Assembly (NCBI GenBank): GCA_964036045.1
Contig: OZ038382.1
Span: forward strand, 126,914,556-126,978,555
Direction: 5' to 3'
Length of the DNA: 64,000 bases
Origin: Eutreptiella sp. 'Long Island Sound 2002'
Taxonomy: Eukaryota; Euglenozoa; Euglenophyceae; Eutreptiales; Eutreptiaceae
In this document: piece after piece, positions 10,922 to 22,167 of the stretch
Position numbering within the stretch: position 1 is the first letter of the stretch
Layout of the letters: the number at the start of each line of letters is the position of its first letter
Program-made: the position numbers and the translations under genes
Notes under the pieces: model-generated
What the model was told of the DNA's origin: nothing
What the model saw: only the letters and a program-made list of their open reading frames with translations
Database searches by the model: none

Positions 10922-12490
10922 ACATGCTAAAGGCAGAAAATTGCACTTATGCCCTGGTTGTTAACCTCTCATTTGCCGTCTTACTCCGGTGACCTTCGGT
11001 GAATTAATGTCATTGGTCGAACACTTCAGTGAATTCATATCATTGGTCCAACACAGTCGGTGATGCACCATCCCTCTTTTGTCAAGTTGCAGTATGGCAT
11101 GAGGATAGCTCATTTGTGTTGGCGATTGGGTGTAGGGATAATCCTCAATCTATGTCGGTGTTTCGTACTTCAAGTGCATGCATGCCTTCATGGGTAATGG
11201 CTAGGCGAGAGTCTCTCCCCATATCAATATGCATACTCCCATGGGTCATGGCTAGGCTATGTGCTTGGGATTGGGTTTTGGTGAGGTCAGGTTCTCTCTC
11301 CTGGGCCTCTTCGGCCATGCATTGGTTACGTTATCTCTCCTGGGCATGGATGGGTGAGGGTCCCTCTCTCAGGGCATGGACTGGGGCGGAACCATCTCTC
11401 TCAAGGCGTTGATTGGGGAGGGACCATCTCTCTTTGAGGCGGGACTATCTCTCCTTGGGATAGGACAATCTCACCATGTCTCAGATGTTCTCTCATTGAA
11501 CCCAGGATATCTCTCCATGTGCCCTCTCTCTGCGAGCCGGGTCTAGGTCTCTTCATGTGACCCGGGGCATCTTCTTACCCAAGCACTCTTGCCCAATCTC
11601 TCTCCAAGTAGCATGCATTGAACTGGTTTGGTGTCACAGGAACATGCAATTAGGCAATATCGGTTTCACATGTCCATGTGTGGATGGTTTCTAATGCACA
11701 TGACAATTCGCGTTTGCCCATGCCTTCGGTTCACAAGCAATTAGGCACCAGGTGATGGGACTGAGTGGCATGTCCAAGCATGTGAGGGCATGAGGTGTGT
11801 GTCGTTTGTCGGCTTTACATCGTGTTCGTGCCTTTGGTTTGCGATACTCTAACCGCGGGAGCCCAGCTATTGGTTTGCAGCATAAACTGAACAGGTGAGG
11901 TTTGGTGGGCTGGCCTTTCTTGATGTCTTGGTCGCGAGCAGCAAGTAAACCCGCCAAGTCTATTCACTTGCTGGCCATGGTGTATGTTATTGCTAAGTGA
12001 TAGGCACCCGGCGTCCGGTGTGAAGTACCGAGGCATTGGCAGCATGATGATGTATGGAATGTGTCACACATGTCAGGATTCAGGTATTGCCATGAGGACA
12101 CTCTCTCGGCTGATATTTGGTTTACTTGTGATTATTGGTGATTCATGAGTGTGGAAAGGTCATGTATGTGGCCATGCCGTACTTTGTGTTCATGGAGGCC
12201 ATGGAGTCACACTTGATCGACGGTGGGACATTCCTCATATTTGGAGCTCATGTTTCTCAATTCCAATTTTTGCCGTCTTGTAGGCAAGGGTGGGGATGGG
12301 CCATGTGGGCCACGCTTATGTTGAATCCGATGATGCCATTGTGTCTTGTATCATTTCATTGTGTTCCTCCATGTACTATATGGACCTCATTGATGTCTTT
12401 TTGTTGCGCATGACCTCCATGTCATTTTCCTCAATGTGGTGAATCGAGGTTGTTAGCATGGCGTCATATGTCTGTAGTTTGAATGTTCAT
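10922..12490. other. Non-coding stretch between Helitron remnant and Ty3-C
   Basis: No coding signal. It may contain the upstream part of the Ty3-C 5' LTR, since the LTR 3' end lies at 12949, but I could not find the LTR start. The middle (11200-11610) is CT-rich and listed separately. Confidence 0.4.
11200..11610. repeat. Irregular CTCTC-word cluster
   Basis: The words ATCTCTC, TCTCTCC and CCTCTCTC recur at least twelve times at irregular 15-40 bp spacing, interleaved with GGGATTGG / GGCATGG words. It is a diffuse low-complexity repeat with no clean period. Confidence 0.55.
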
Positions 12491-12492
12491 GG

Positions 12493-12500
12493 TATATAAA
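12493..12500 (+). promoter_or_regulatory. Possible TATA box of Ty3-C LTR
   Basis: TATATAAA lies about 450 bp upstream of the primer-binding site on the same strand as gag. The position suits an LTR promoter, but the LTR start was not located, so this is tentative. Confidence 0.25.
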
Positions 12501-12949
12501 ATCCATTCTTAGGGTACGGATGCAACATTGTCTTCGATAATTGCATACTCTATTCGGGGGCTTCACTTATACTTCTGTTTCTTCCTCCCCCTTTGCCCGA
12601 CATTATGTCACTTTTTCCCCTCTCAATGATCATGTCCATGTATTGGTGAGGTTACACTCAATTTGATTTGGTGAGCCGTTATTTGGACCCACTGGTCAAG
12701 CACATTCAAATTCATTGATCAAACGTTTGGTTCTTATTGCAAGGGTTGCCAAGGGTGTATCTCAGGGATTGGTTTGGATTGTGTTCCCAAGGATTGGACT
12801 TGCAGGAATTTTGGATTTTGGGTTGTAGAAAGCATGGAATCATTGGTTAGGTCAAGGACGATGGGAGTCATGGGGCAGAGCGTCAAAAAATCGGGTATAG
12901 GCGGTAGAGCTCGCACTATGGCATGGGCTGGTCCTACAGACCTTCTTTT

Positions 12950-12961
12950 TGGTAGCAGAGG
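12950..12961 (+). promoter_or_regulatory. Primer-binding site (tRNA-iMet type)
   Basis: TGGTAGCAGAGG is complementary to an initiator-Met tRNA 3' end of the CCUCUGCUACCA type. It directly follows ...ACCTTCTTT, the counterpart of the Ty3-A LTR end ...ACCTTCTATA. The same 12-mer occurs at the same place in Ty3-A. Confidence 0.8.
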
Positions 12962-12962
12962 A

Positions 12963-14583
12963 GTACCTGTCGCCTACCACCACCTGGGGATCTTGGGCCC
13001 TCATACGCCCTGCCCAAGGGGACCCCTGGTCACCATCGCTGAAGCCCGAGAGGAAGAACACACTCGGAGAGGAGAGTGGGTACCCACATGGAGGACATCA
13101 TCCCCATTTGTGAAGGATCATGTGGAAAACGTTGTCATGTCCGAGTACCTGCGGAAGAATCCGACGAGGTCACGAGTTGCAGCAGGAGCTAAAGGACTAG
13201 GCGCTACCGCAAACGCGGTTCGCCAAAACCGTCCAAGGGGGATGGAAATGGCGCCGAGCCCCGTCCGCCGGATGTTCAGTGCTCCGTCGGACTCCGAGGG
13301 ATATCATACCTGTTACCTTTCAGATGATGCCGGCGTAGAGCCAGATTTCTCGGCGGGGCGATCGCATACCGCCCCAAATCTCGAACTTGCTCATGATGCA
13401 GAACAGGAACCATTGACGCGAAGGGCAGCCACCTACTGAGTCCAGAGGCATGCGGGCGGTGGTGAGGAGATTCAGAGGATGAACGGTAACGGGACAGGTG
13501 ACACCGTTATGGGGGGAGCCGAAGAGCGTGGAGCTGCGGCAAAGCGGCCACGGGATAGTGAAGGAGATGACCGCTATCCTCACAAGGACACCATGAAGGC
13601 GGTGTGTGGGACAGCTGGGAGCAGCGATCACTGCCATTGTCATCATGTGGACTTCGTCCTAAGAAGTTATCCCCGGGTGGGCAAAGATGCCCTTATTCAG
13701 AAGCTCGACAGGTTTGATGACACAACCTCTGGAATCCTTGGGGAGCAGGCAATCTTTGACAACGATCTGAAGATAATTCGATTACATCGAGAGGACTACG
13801 AGGCCAAGTTAGAGAGCATGCTGGTACAGCAGCAACGGGTGGTGGACAACATGATCCAGTATCTGGAGACAGTTGAGAATGGGAGGAGGGAATTGGAGAA
13901 GCGGGGAGGAATTCCAACGCCCGTCCTGGGACCAGGCCCCGACCTGCCGCCAGATTCTGCCCCAGAGTCGTTGCTGAGAGGGGTGACGACCTTGAGGACA
14001 GCGGCAGAAGGAGTGGCGCACATGGAGGGTCCCATGGAGTCGGCGCCTTATGAGCCGCCACGGGTTGACCCCTCGCTATTGAGACACATCCCACTATTTC
14101 CGGCAAGTGTCATGCTGCGGGAGAAGACGCCGGAAAAAGGCTCCGGATTGGTACGCCCAAGCGGGGTGCCCGTGAGGAGGCCGTTGAGATCGACACGAGT
14201 AGTCCTCCAGCCGCGGCGACGTTCGACGCCAGAGCTGCCTATGCGGCACGTGTGGAGGAAGAAGCCTCGAGGTCAGCGGCTCGCCGAAATGGTTCAAGTG
14301 GAGGAGCAGAAGATCCATGGGTGATGGACCCGCGGCCGGGAATATGGACTAAGGGACGTCCAAGCGTGGGAGAAGCTGATCTCGGCGGCATGAAGACATG
14401 GAAATCAGGGGTGTATATTTCCACTCCCCAGGAAATGGGAGTTCGGGAGGAATCTACTTCCGGGGCGTCATCGCTTCGGATGCTGGGGGTGCTGTGAGGC
14501 TCGAAGACTTTCGGGGTGTGAAAATTCTCTACTATGACGCCAGTCCGGCCAACCTTGATGACTTCATCCTTGACTGGGAAGAA
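12963..14583 (+). pseudogene. Gag fragment of Ty3-C
   Basis: Frame 12774-13439, then a TGA at 13437, then the same frame from 13479 to 14324. It then shifts to frames seen at 14252-14497 and 14398-14583. The order of blocks matches Ty3-A Gag: a conserved GSRGVP/LGP/PCP N-terminus right after the PBS, an HCHCHH (CHCEH in Ty3-A) cluster at ~13630, a central coiled coil with QQQRVVDNM, the PYEPPRVDPS block, the RPGIWT block and GVIASDAGGAVRL followed by NLDDF. One stop and two frameshifts show it is dead. It lacks the zinc knuckle and everything downstream. Confidence 0.78.
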
Positions 14584-15269
14584 CACCAGCATACACGCCC
14601 ACCTTCCATCACACAAATCTAGGCCTACCATCAGGGCCGCCCATCGACGCCGCAACCACCAAGCAGTCCAGCTAGAACCACCACCACCACCCAGCCCTCA
14701 CCGACCCGACCCCAACCGCCCGCACCGGACACCACAGGACCAACCACACGCACCACCAACCGGCCACGCACATCGGGGAACCCACCATCACGCCTGACCA
14801 CACGGCGCGGATGACGTACCCACAACCAGCGGCCACCCCCAAACACCCACACCAGCACCACCCACGCCGACCAGGCCCCACACCATCCACGCAGAACACA
14901 CACCAGCCACGCTCCACCAGACAGCACAAACCGCCACAGGCACGGAAACAGCACGCCCGCCGCCCACAGACCCCCCGCAGCCCGCACCAAGTACACGTCA
15001 ACACGCGCACCCGCACCCCGCCACGCCCACCAAGCGCCGAGCGCACCGATCCCCACCGCCACCGCCACGCACAACGGCGCCCACCCGCGCAAACAGGCAG
15101 CCGCTCAACGCCGGCACCGACTCCACGGGCGGACAGGCAGACAAACCACCGCCATCAACACACCCGCACCAACAAGAGCACCTAAGATAGCCGGCACTGG
15201 CCAGACACACCAAGCACCACACCACCAGCCACACCCAGCCCGGAGAACCCACCATCACGCCTGACCGCA
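14584..15269 (+). other. LINE-A 5' end, C/A-rich, no clear protein
   Basis: About 690 bp made almost only of CCA, CAC and CGC words. Every frame is open for stretches, on both strands, because T and G are rare on the plus strand. No motif is identifiable. It is probably the 5'-UTR or a degraded N-terminus of the first LINE ORF. Confidence 0.4.
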
Positions 15270-16900
15270 CTATTGCCCTCTCCTCTCAACCAGCCTCTCA
15301 CCGGTGGCACCGCCATCCAAGACATCACCAATAACACCCTCCCAATCAACAGCACTCACGACGCCGTCGCCAGGCGCAGCACCATTCACCCGGCGCATCA
15401 CCTGCAATACCCCCGCATTCAACAGCACCCACAGCACCCACACCGTAGACCGCCAACAGCACCCACCCACCCTTATCACCTGCAGCACCGTCACCATCGC
15501 CATCGCCAGCGACACCACCACCCACCATGTCACCCGCGTCACCCCCGACGCCCGTTGCGGTGCCTACAATCACCACCGGCACCACCAGCGACACCATCAA
15601 CTATTACAGCTTATGGCACCCGCAGTGCCCTCACCTGTTGAGTCAGCTCCCTACAGCACCCTCGCCGACAACACCACCAGCAACACCACCACCGAGGGCA
15701 TAGCCCACGGCCACCACCCATTGCATCCCATACAGCACCCCCCGGATTGGCGACGCCAGTATCGCCATCGCCCGGTCACCATCGCCATCACCAATGTCAC
15801 CCGGTCCATCACGTGCGGCACCCTCGCCATCGACATCACCAAGGGCACCACCACCAATTACACCACCTGCAACTCCCCCATCACCCACTGCATCGCCGGC
15901 AGCCCTCACGACGGCGCCCCTAGCCTCACCACAACCTGGACTGTCACACCACCAGCAGCGCACACCAGCCCCACCGCCACTGGATGCAGCACCCGCACAA
16001 TTGACACGACCGGCAGCACCATCACCATCGGCACCACCGGTGACTCCGCCACCCACGGCACCAACCGCAGCACCCTCCTGGCAACGCCAGCGGTACATCA
16101 CCCTCACCGTCAACAACACCAGCGTCACCGATGCCCATTCCACCACTAGCGGCACCACTACAACCGCCAACAGCGCCTCCGCCCACCCCAACACCCGCGG
16201 CGCCCTCATCAGCGACGTCACCCGCAGCGCTCTCCCTCTGCAGCCCTCCCATCACCCGCACCGCCCATTCCACCGTCAGCATTACCGGTCTTGCAGTCGC
16301 CCGACGCCCCGCCCGCAACGCCCCCACATCCTCCGTCACCTACGACACCCTCACCATCAACACCGCCAGCGCCGCCCCCAATGCAGCGCCGCACCCTCAC
16401 CGTCATCAGAGTCGCCAGCGGCGCCACTACCCGTAGTATCACCCACAACACCCCCGCCATGGACGCCGCCCACATCGCCATCACCTGTGAGAACACCTAC
16501 AGCACCCTCACCACCGACATCGTCAACGACACCATCACCCATCGCATCACCGGCAACACCCTCACGATCAGAATCACCCGCAGCACCCTCGCCATCGGCA
16601 TCGCCAGCGACACCACCGTCCACTGCGCCGCTTACAGCACCCTCACCGTCAGCGCCACTGGCGTTCCCCATCGCCCGCTGCACCACATGCAACACCCCTG
16701 CCACCAACGCCCGTCACCCGCCGTCGACATGACCAACAACACCGTCACCCGTTGCAGCAATCGCGGCCCCCTCTCCGGCCCCACACCACCCGTTCCCAGC
16801 AGATCACCTAGGGCACACACCGGCTTCACCGTCACCCGGTGCATCGCCTGCGTCACCCTGGCCATCGGCACCACCGACGACACCCACACGTGGCCCATAC
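15270..16900 (+). repeat. Degenerate minisatellite in LINE-A (ACC/AGCACC words)
   Basis: Imperfect repeats of words such as CAGCACCCTCGCCATCGGCATC and GACACCACCACC fill this interval. In one frame they read as Ala-Pro-Ser-Pro-Ser..Pro units, in another as Thr/Ile-rich units, and indels switch the phase. Whether this was translated as a repetitive linker or is purely DNA-level expansion cannot be told. Confidence 0.65.
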
Positions 16901-18141
16901 ACGGTGCTCCCAGCACCACTGGGCCCACTCAACGGTGGGCCGACACCCCCAAGCACCACGCGACCACATCCCCCTGGTTGCGACACTCCAGTCCCACACA
17001 CCCCGCCCGAGGGGACCCCAGGCCCCACACCACAACAACCCCACACAGCCCACGTACTGAAACAATCCAGAGGGACGACCGAGAGACCGCACGGGGCTGC
17101 CCCACACCGCCAGAGGACCAGCTACGAGCGACCACCCACCCCACCAGACCTCGATACGGTGCCCCCCCCCCCCCCAACCGGGAAGGCCACCACACAACCC
17201 AGCACCACCATACCACACTGCACTCCCCTTCCCCACCTCGGGACATGCAACACCACAGCCCACCAACACAGGAACAAAGCCGCGCCACACCGGCTCCGCA
17301 CCCCAGCCCCCCCAACCGGCACCACCCCTGGAAACCCCACACACCACACGCCACCTCAACGCCCGCCAACAGCCATAACCCGAACCGCGCCCAGGGGCAC
17401 CACCACCAGCCGGAAGAGCCACCAGCGAGCAGCCACACACCACAACCACGCGAAACCGCGCGCTTCCCTGGGCACCGGCGCAGGACCCCGCACTGGCCCC
17501 GGCACGTGCCCCGAGCAACAAACATCACACACCCACCGCGCCACGAAGCAGCACCCCAACACGTGAACACCCACGATGACCCCATGGCCCTGGACATCCG
17601 CAGCCTGCTAGAGCTGGAGCTCCAACACATGGAGGACACGGAGCAGCATATGGACCTCACACCGCCGGAGCTCAAGCCCGCAGCAAGCGGCCCCGCGGAC
17701 CCCGGCCCGCATAATGCCCCCCCACAGCCCCCGCCCAGCGGGCGGGAGCCCTGGACACACCTGTCCAACGCCCTGCAGCGCCACCACCCCACCCTCGAAG
17801 CCAGCAAGAGCTCCGCCGAGTACTGGGCGTTCCTCAAGCACAACCTGCCCAACGTCACGGGGCCGGGGCTCCACGGGTACACCACCAACCCCTTCTCTCC
17901 AGGCGCCCCGACACAAGAATGGGAGGAAGAGTACGCCATCGACGTCACCGACTTGACGGCGTACGTGGAGAGCGTGGAGAACTCAGAGCAAGACAGCATC
18001 CTCAGCCTCCTCGCCGACCACAGCTGGAGATGCAGCCAACAAGTCACCCTCCACCGGCCGCAGAGCGGACCCCAGCAGTGGTCCCAGGAGCAGACGGCGA
18101 GGTGGGACATCGTCTTCCAGCTCACCCCTGAGGGCTTCTAG
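16901..18141 (+). pseudogene. LINE-A ORF1-like region, conserved C-terminal block
   Basis: The frame is open from 16291 to a TAG at 18141. The first part is Pro/Thr/His-rich. From Met codon 17584 the composition becomes normal, with an acidic helical start (ALDIRSLLELELQHMEDTEQ) and then a block containing EYWAFLKHNLPNV, EEEYAIDVTDLTAYVE and WDIVFQLTPEGF. I do not recognise the fold. Position upstream of the endonuclease fits an ORF1/Gag-like protein or the N-terminus of a polyprotein. The frame continues with coding-like sequence past the stop. Confidence 0.5.
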
Positions 18142-20130
18142 ATCCTCACACACAGCGGACTACCCGACACCACACCCACTGCACAGGCGCTGCCGCTACC
18201 GCAGCCCCAGGAGGACGAAGCAGACGCACCACCTCCGGAGGAATGTAATTTGGACCCCCCGACAGCCACAACCGAACACATGCCGCACCGGCTCACCAAG
18301 CGTCGACTCCCTCACGACTACCAAACCACCTGCCACTCGCGGGGATGCCACACACTGCCCCTGCACGTGGGGGGAAATCCTCCCCGGCGCTGTGGCGCTC
18401 ACGTACCTGTGGCTCCGGGACGCGGAGACACACACGCAGCCCCCTGGCACACACCTCCTCCTCACCCTAGAAGGAGAGGCCGCCATCGAAAAAGTCCACA
18501 CAGCGGAGCGAGAGGACTACGTGACAGCGAACGCAGACGCCGCGGTATGGCTACACGCTCACGAGAACACCACAGCCCCCACCGTAGTACCGGCGTCACA
18601 CCCCTGGCACGTAATCATCGTACGACTGCCCACAGGGGCAGGCACCGGAGGCACCCAACAGGAATGGGCAGACAGGTGGGCACACGTGTACGCCTCCCTG
18701 CAGGATTGGCTGCACAGGCCCTCCCCCACCAGTCACACCCTCGAACCGGCCCCCACGGCGTCCGATTCCCACACCGGGGCGCCCCCCCCCCGGCGGGGTC
18801 TGGGCCTACACGCGCACCCTCCACCGCGAGGCAGCGGAGGCCCTCAAGACCGACATCTCCAACCACCAGGGCCTCGTGCACAACCCCCACGATAACACGC
18901 AAAAGAGCTACACCCTATGTTGGCACCACCCCGCACCAGAAGGGGCCCTACAACCAACAGCAGACCAGCCTGGCATCGGTCCAGACCTCACAGCGGTCGC
19001 CCACGCCGTCCCTGCCATGGCCCAGCAAGTTGGGGCCCCACGTCATTAAAGAAACAGCGGTACACCACAACCCCGCTTTCGCACACTTCAGGGGACGCCC
19101 CATTCATCCAACCCTACCGGACCTCAACCTCCCTGCCCACGATGCGTGGGCCGTCCACATCCTCGTGCCCCACGACACCGCGACAACTCCGCAATACCGC
19201 ATTCCACTACGACATACCGACGCCAAACGTCATCGTCACCCACAACACAGGTCGCGACCACTACTACCTCCAAGCCACGCATGAGCGCTCCCCCATCACC
19301 ATATACACCTTCACCACCTACCCTGGCTTCCAGCCGGCACAACACCAGCCGTGTCCCGCATGGAAGCATCCACTACACGTCTCCCCGACCCCGCGCAAAA
19401 GGCCCCCCCACCACCCGCCCCCTCCCGCCGACAGCATCGCCCTCCACGCAGCCCGCAGACAGGCCGCGGCACACCACCAAGACCGCCTGCTCCCACGCAT
19501 TAGCGCTGGACCCGGGACCGTCACCGAGGCCACCCACAAAAGCACTTTGAACCCACTGATCCGCAAGCTACGCCGCAAAATGGCACTGGAGGAAACACTC
19601 TATATATAAGATGGCGAAAGCCGCACGGCACGGCTGGCGGACCTCCGCACCATCATCCCCCGCCACATCCAGCGCACGGTAGGGCCCTTCACCGTGTATG
19701 CGGTACCGCACCCCAAAACAGCCCAATGCACCCACTGCGACCCCAGGTGCGCGCTACCATGCGCGGGCGCTCTGGAGCAGCCCCTGCCCATCCCTACCTA
19801 CAGGGGCGGCATACACATGGGCACTATACCCGGGGACCCACACCCCTACCTCCTGCCCGCAGCAGACCGCCACCACGCCATACCACTACAGCTTGTCGAG
19901 CACCTGGCGGTGGGACCATCCCCCTTCCAGAAGCGCCCCCCACACACCCCATCTGACGGACGCCCGCCAGATGAGCCGACGCATTCCACACCTGGACCGA
20001 AACGCGCCATCACACTAAACCTACCCTCACCCTCACCCTAAAGGCGGAAGCCACCATCCCCCGAGACCTGGAGGGGGAAAACCATATCATGGTGGAAGGG
20101 CTGACAGAGCACGTGCTGATGGCAGCCATT
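18142..20130 (+). pseudogene. LINE-A unknown coding stretch with frameshifts
   Basis: Coding-like segments hop between frames. One frame runs to ~18360, then a shift gives the ORF 18392-18895 (WLRDAETHTQPPGTHLLL and WHVIIVRLPTG). Another frame is used from ~18800, then ~19010-19190, and then 18917-19609, ending in a helical LIRKLRRKMALEETLYI and a TAA at 19607. The same frame goes on with FTVYAVPHPKTAQCTHC and a C-x2-C-x3-C-x3-C cluster near 19735. At least four frameshifts and one stop are needed. No family is recognised. It lies between the ORF1-like block and the endonuclease. Confidence 0.4.
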
Positions 20131-21298
20131 TAAGCCACGGCGTCAGCCTGCCGCCCCTGGGAGGACCGCCCCTCCCCACCTCTGGCCCAGGCAGCGCAGG
20201 ACGCCCCTGACAGGGGCCCTACCGCCGAGGACATCGACAGAATCCTCAGCACGCGAGCACCCCCAAAGACCCACCCCCAGGTCCGCCCCATCCAGCTCGT
20301 CAGCTGGGGCGCCATGGACGCCCCCCTGACCACCACGGAGGTCCACATCCTCAAACACCGGGACATCTAGTGGACAGTGGAATGGGACGACCACGGCAAC
20401 GTCAGACGTGCAGCGGCACACGCCCCCAACGACGAAGTCCTGCCCCCACCACGCGGAGGGGACCGCTTGCGACTTGCCGCCCGCGTCCCCCACACCCCAG
20501 AGGCAGCCTGAGAAGCGCTGCACTACGCCCTGTACTGGGCACAGGGGGCGCCAAGGGGCCCCCTCCCCCCGGAACGCACCCCAGCGTGGACACGCCACGC
20601 CACCCGCTACACGGCCCACATGCGCCGCCACGGAGCAGGCACCGGACACCGGCTCCTGACCCGGCCCACGGACCCGCCCGACGCCCTGGAAGAGGCCGAG
20701 GAAGTGCTTGGCCTCTTGACCAAGCAAGTCTCCCAGCTGAAGTACACCGTCCCCACGTCCAAGCCCGTGTTTGCACCGGGCATTGCACCTGTACAGCAGC
20801 CCCAGGGCACACCTCCCCAACGGGGACAACCTCATGCCCGGCACCGCCAAGGTGCGAAGAAGCGCAAGCCCCCCCAACAGGCCTAACCCGCACCCAAGCC
20901 AAATGCCAAGTCGAAGAGCTGGACCGAAGAGGAAGCCGCCGCCCTGTATCCCGAGACCGCCATCGGTACCTGGGTGCAGCTGCCCTTCGAGTACGCCACG
21001 GCCGCGGGCCCCTCCAAGTGGATATGGGCCGCAGGTGAGGTCAAGCACCAGTACCGCGTCATCGGGGACCACCAGGGGTTCAACATCGATGTCGAGTGGG
21101 ACCCAGTCACCCCCAACGACAAGAAGGTGGGGCGCACCATCGAGCTCTGGCGAGACCGAAACGGTCGTGAGCACGGAGCACCTCACCGGCACTGGGTACA
21201 CGGGCGAAGTCCACAGTACATGGCCCCCACCCAAGCCCCAGAAGCGGAACCACAAGGCACCTGCAGCTCAGGGCGTCATCGACCTCCTCAATGCTTGA
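20041..21298 (+). pseudogene. LINE-A pre-endonuclease coding stretch
   Basis: One frame is coding-like throughout but carries stops at 20131, 20368, 20509 and 20884. It contains a helical LEEAEEVLGLLTKQVSQLK (~20686), a basic RHRQGAKKRKPPQQA near 20850, possibly nucleic-acid binding or nuclear localisation, and a Trp-rich block WVQLPFEY..WIWAAGE near 20970-21030. Function is unknown. Confidence 0.4.
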
Positions 21299-21361
21299 CG
21301 GGGCCCGGGCCGGAAACGGCCCGCCCCCACAACTACCGGTCCCCAGAACTCGGCGCCTGCG

Positions 21362-22167
21362 GGAGCCCACGCCCGCATCAACATCCTGAACGAGCCCGCG
21401 GTCACCTACGACCCCACCAGGGCCGCCACACTGCAAGCCATGCCCGGGCCACACCCCCAAGGCGCAGACCTCCTGGGGTTCCTGGAGCAAGTCCGCCGCA
21501 GAGCGGACCAGCCCGGAGCGGCACCAATCCTGGACCGGAGGGGGAACAAATATCATGCCCACTGGCAACGGGGGGTGTCCCTGTACTACTAGACGTCGGT
21601 CAGGGTGCATGCCCACCCCGACCTCGGAGTGGATGGTCGCCTCGGAGCGTACGAGTACGTGGGGCCCCGATGGCAGCTAAACGTGCTACTCACGCACATC
21701 CCATTTGGGGAGGAGACCAAGGACCTCCTGGACACCCTGAGCGTGGCGTACCGCCACCTTCCCCTCCTGGCACCCACCATCATCATAGGCGACCTCAACG
21801 CCGCCCCCACCAACTAGGACTGCACCGGCCCAACCACAGCCACCGGCAGAGCTGTCTGGGACGCCATGCACCAACTGGGCCTCACCAACCTCACGGCAGG
21901 ACTCACCGGCACACCCTCCCATTACCGCAATCAAGCCGCCACCCACCCCTCCCGCATGGACACGTGCTACGGGGACCCAACCACGGTGCGCGTGCACAAG
22001 GCAGCCTACGGGGACCTCCCGCCCACGGGCACGGGCCATCGACCCCTCTACATCGACCTCATCATCCCCCAGACACCCCCACCCGCGGCAACCCTGCCAG
22101 ACGACACCCTCCAACCCACACTGCGGTTCTCGGCCGAGGACGACCACGGCGCCTGGCACAGGTATAA
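21362..22167 (+). pseudogene. LINE-A apurinic-like (APE) endonuclease domain
   Basis: The frame is interrupted by TAG at 21590 and 21815 but otherwise open to the Ty3-A junction. It includes RINILNEPAV, like the N-terminal catalytic Asn motif, and then a GRLGAYEYVGPRWQLNVLLTH strand pair. PTIIIGDLNAAPT (~21773) is the hallmark GD-[FL]-N motif. SRMDTCYGDP (~21950) and GHRPLYIDLIIP (~22032) correspond to the SRID and SDHRP motifs. This enzyme nicks target DNA for target-primed reverse transcription. Order and motifs are those of APE-bearing LINEs. It is inactive because of the stops. Confidence 0.8.
22164..22167. repeat. Target-site duplication of Ty3-A (left copy, ATAA)
   Basis: ATAA precedes the left LTR and is repeated at 46156-46159 after the right LTR. 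Removing Ty3-A plus one copy restores an in-phase LINE-A reading frame from endonuclease into the RT ORF. Confidence 0.85.

Larger units (their letters stand above)
12950..14583 (+). mobile_element. Ty3-C: 5'-part of a third Ty3-type element
   Basis: Starts here at the primer-binding site; its LTR lies to the left with an unknown start. Its Gag is clearly related to that of Ty3-A. The similarity stops abruptly at 14583, inside the NLDDF block, where C/A-rich LINE-A sequence begins. The most economical reading is that LINE-A inserted into this element and the rest of Ty3-C lies beyond the right end of the window. Simple truncation is the alternative. Confidence 0.75.
14584..22167 (+). mobile_element. 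LINE-A, 5' portion (APE-type non-LTR retrotransposon)
   Basis: A strongly C/A-rich sense strand. The order is a low-complexity Pro/Thr/Ala region, an ORF1-like conserved stretch, unknown coding stretches and then an APE endonuclease. The frame breaks off at 22167, where the Ty3-A LTR starts, and resumes in phase after 46159 in the LINE-A RT. Many stops and frameshifts show it is an old, dead copy. Its RT is related to that of LINE-B. The left boundary is set by loss of similarity to Ty3 gag. Confidence 0.8.

Noticed and set aside
11200-11610. CRISPR-like or regularly spaced array
   Set aside because: The CTCTC words are irregularly spaced, not conserved as full repeats, and the context is eukaryotic.
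16853-18125. Minus-strand 398-codon frame in LINE-A
   Set aside because: A composition artefact opposite the ORF1-like frame; no conserved motif.
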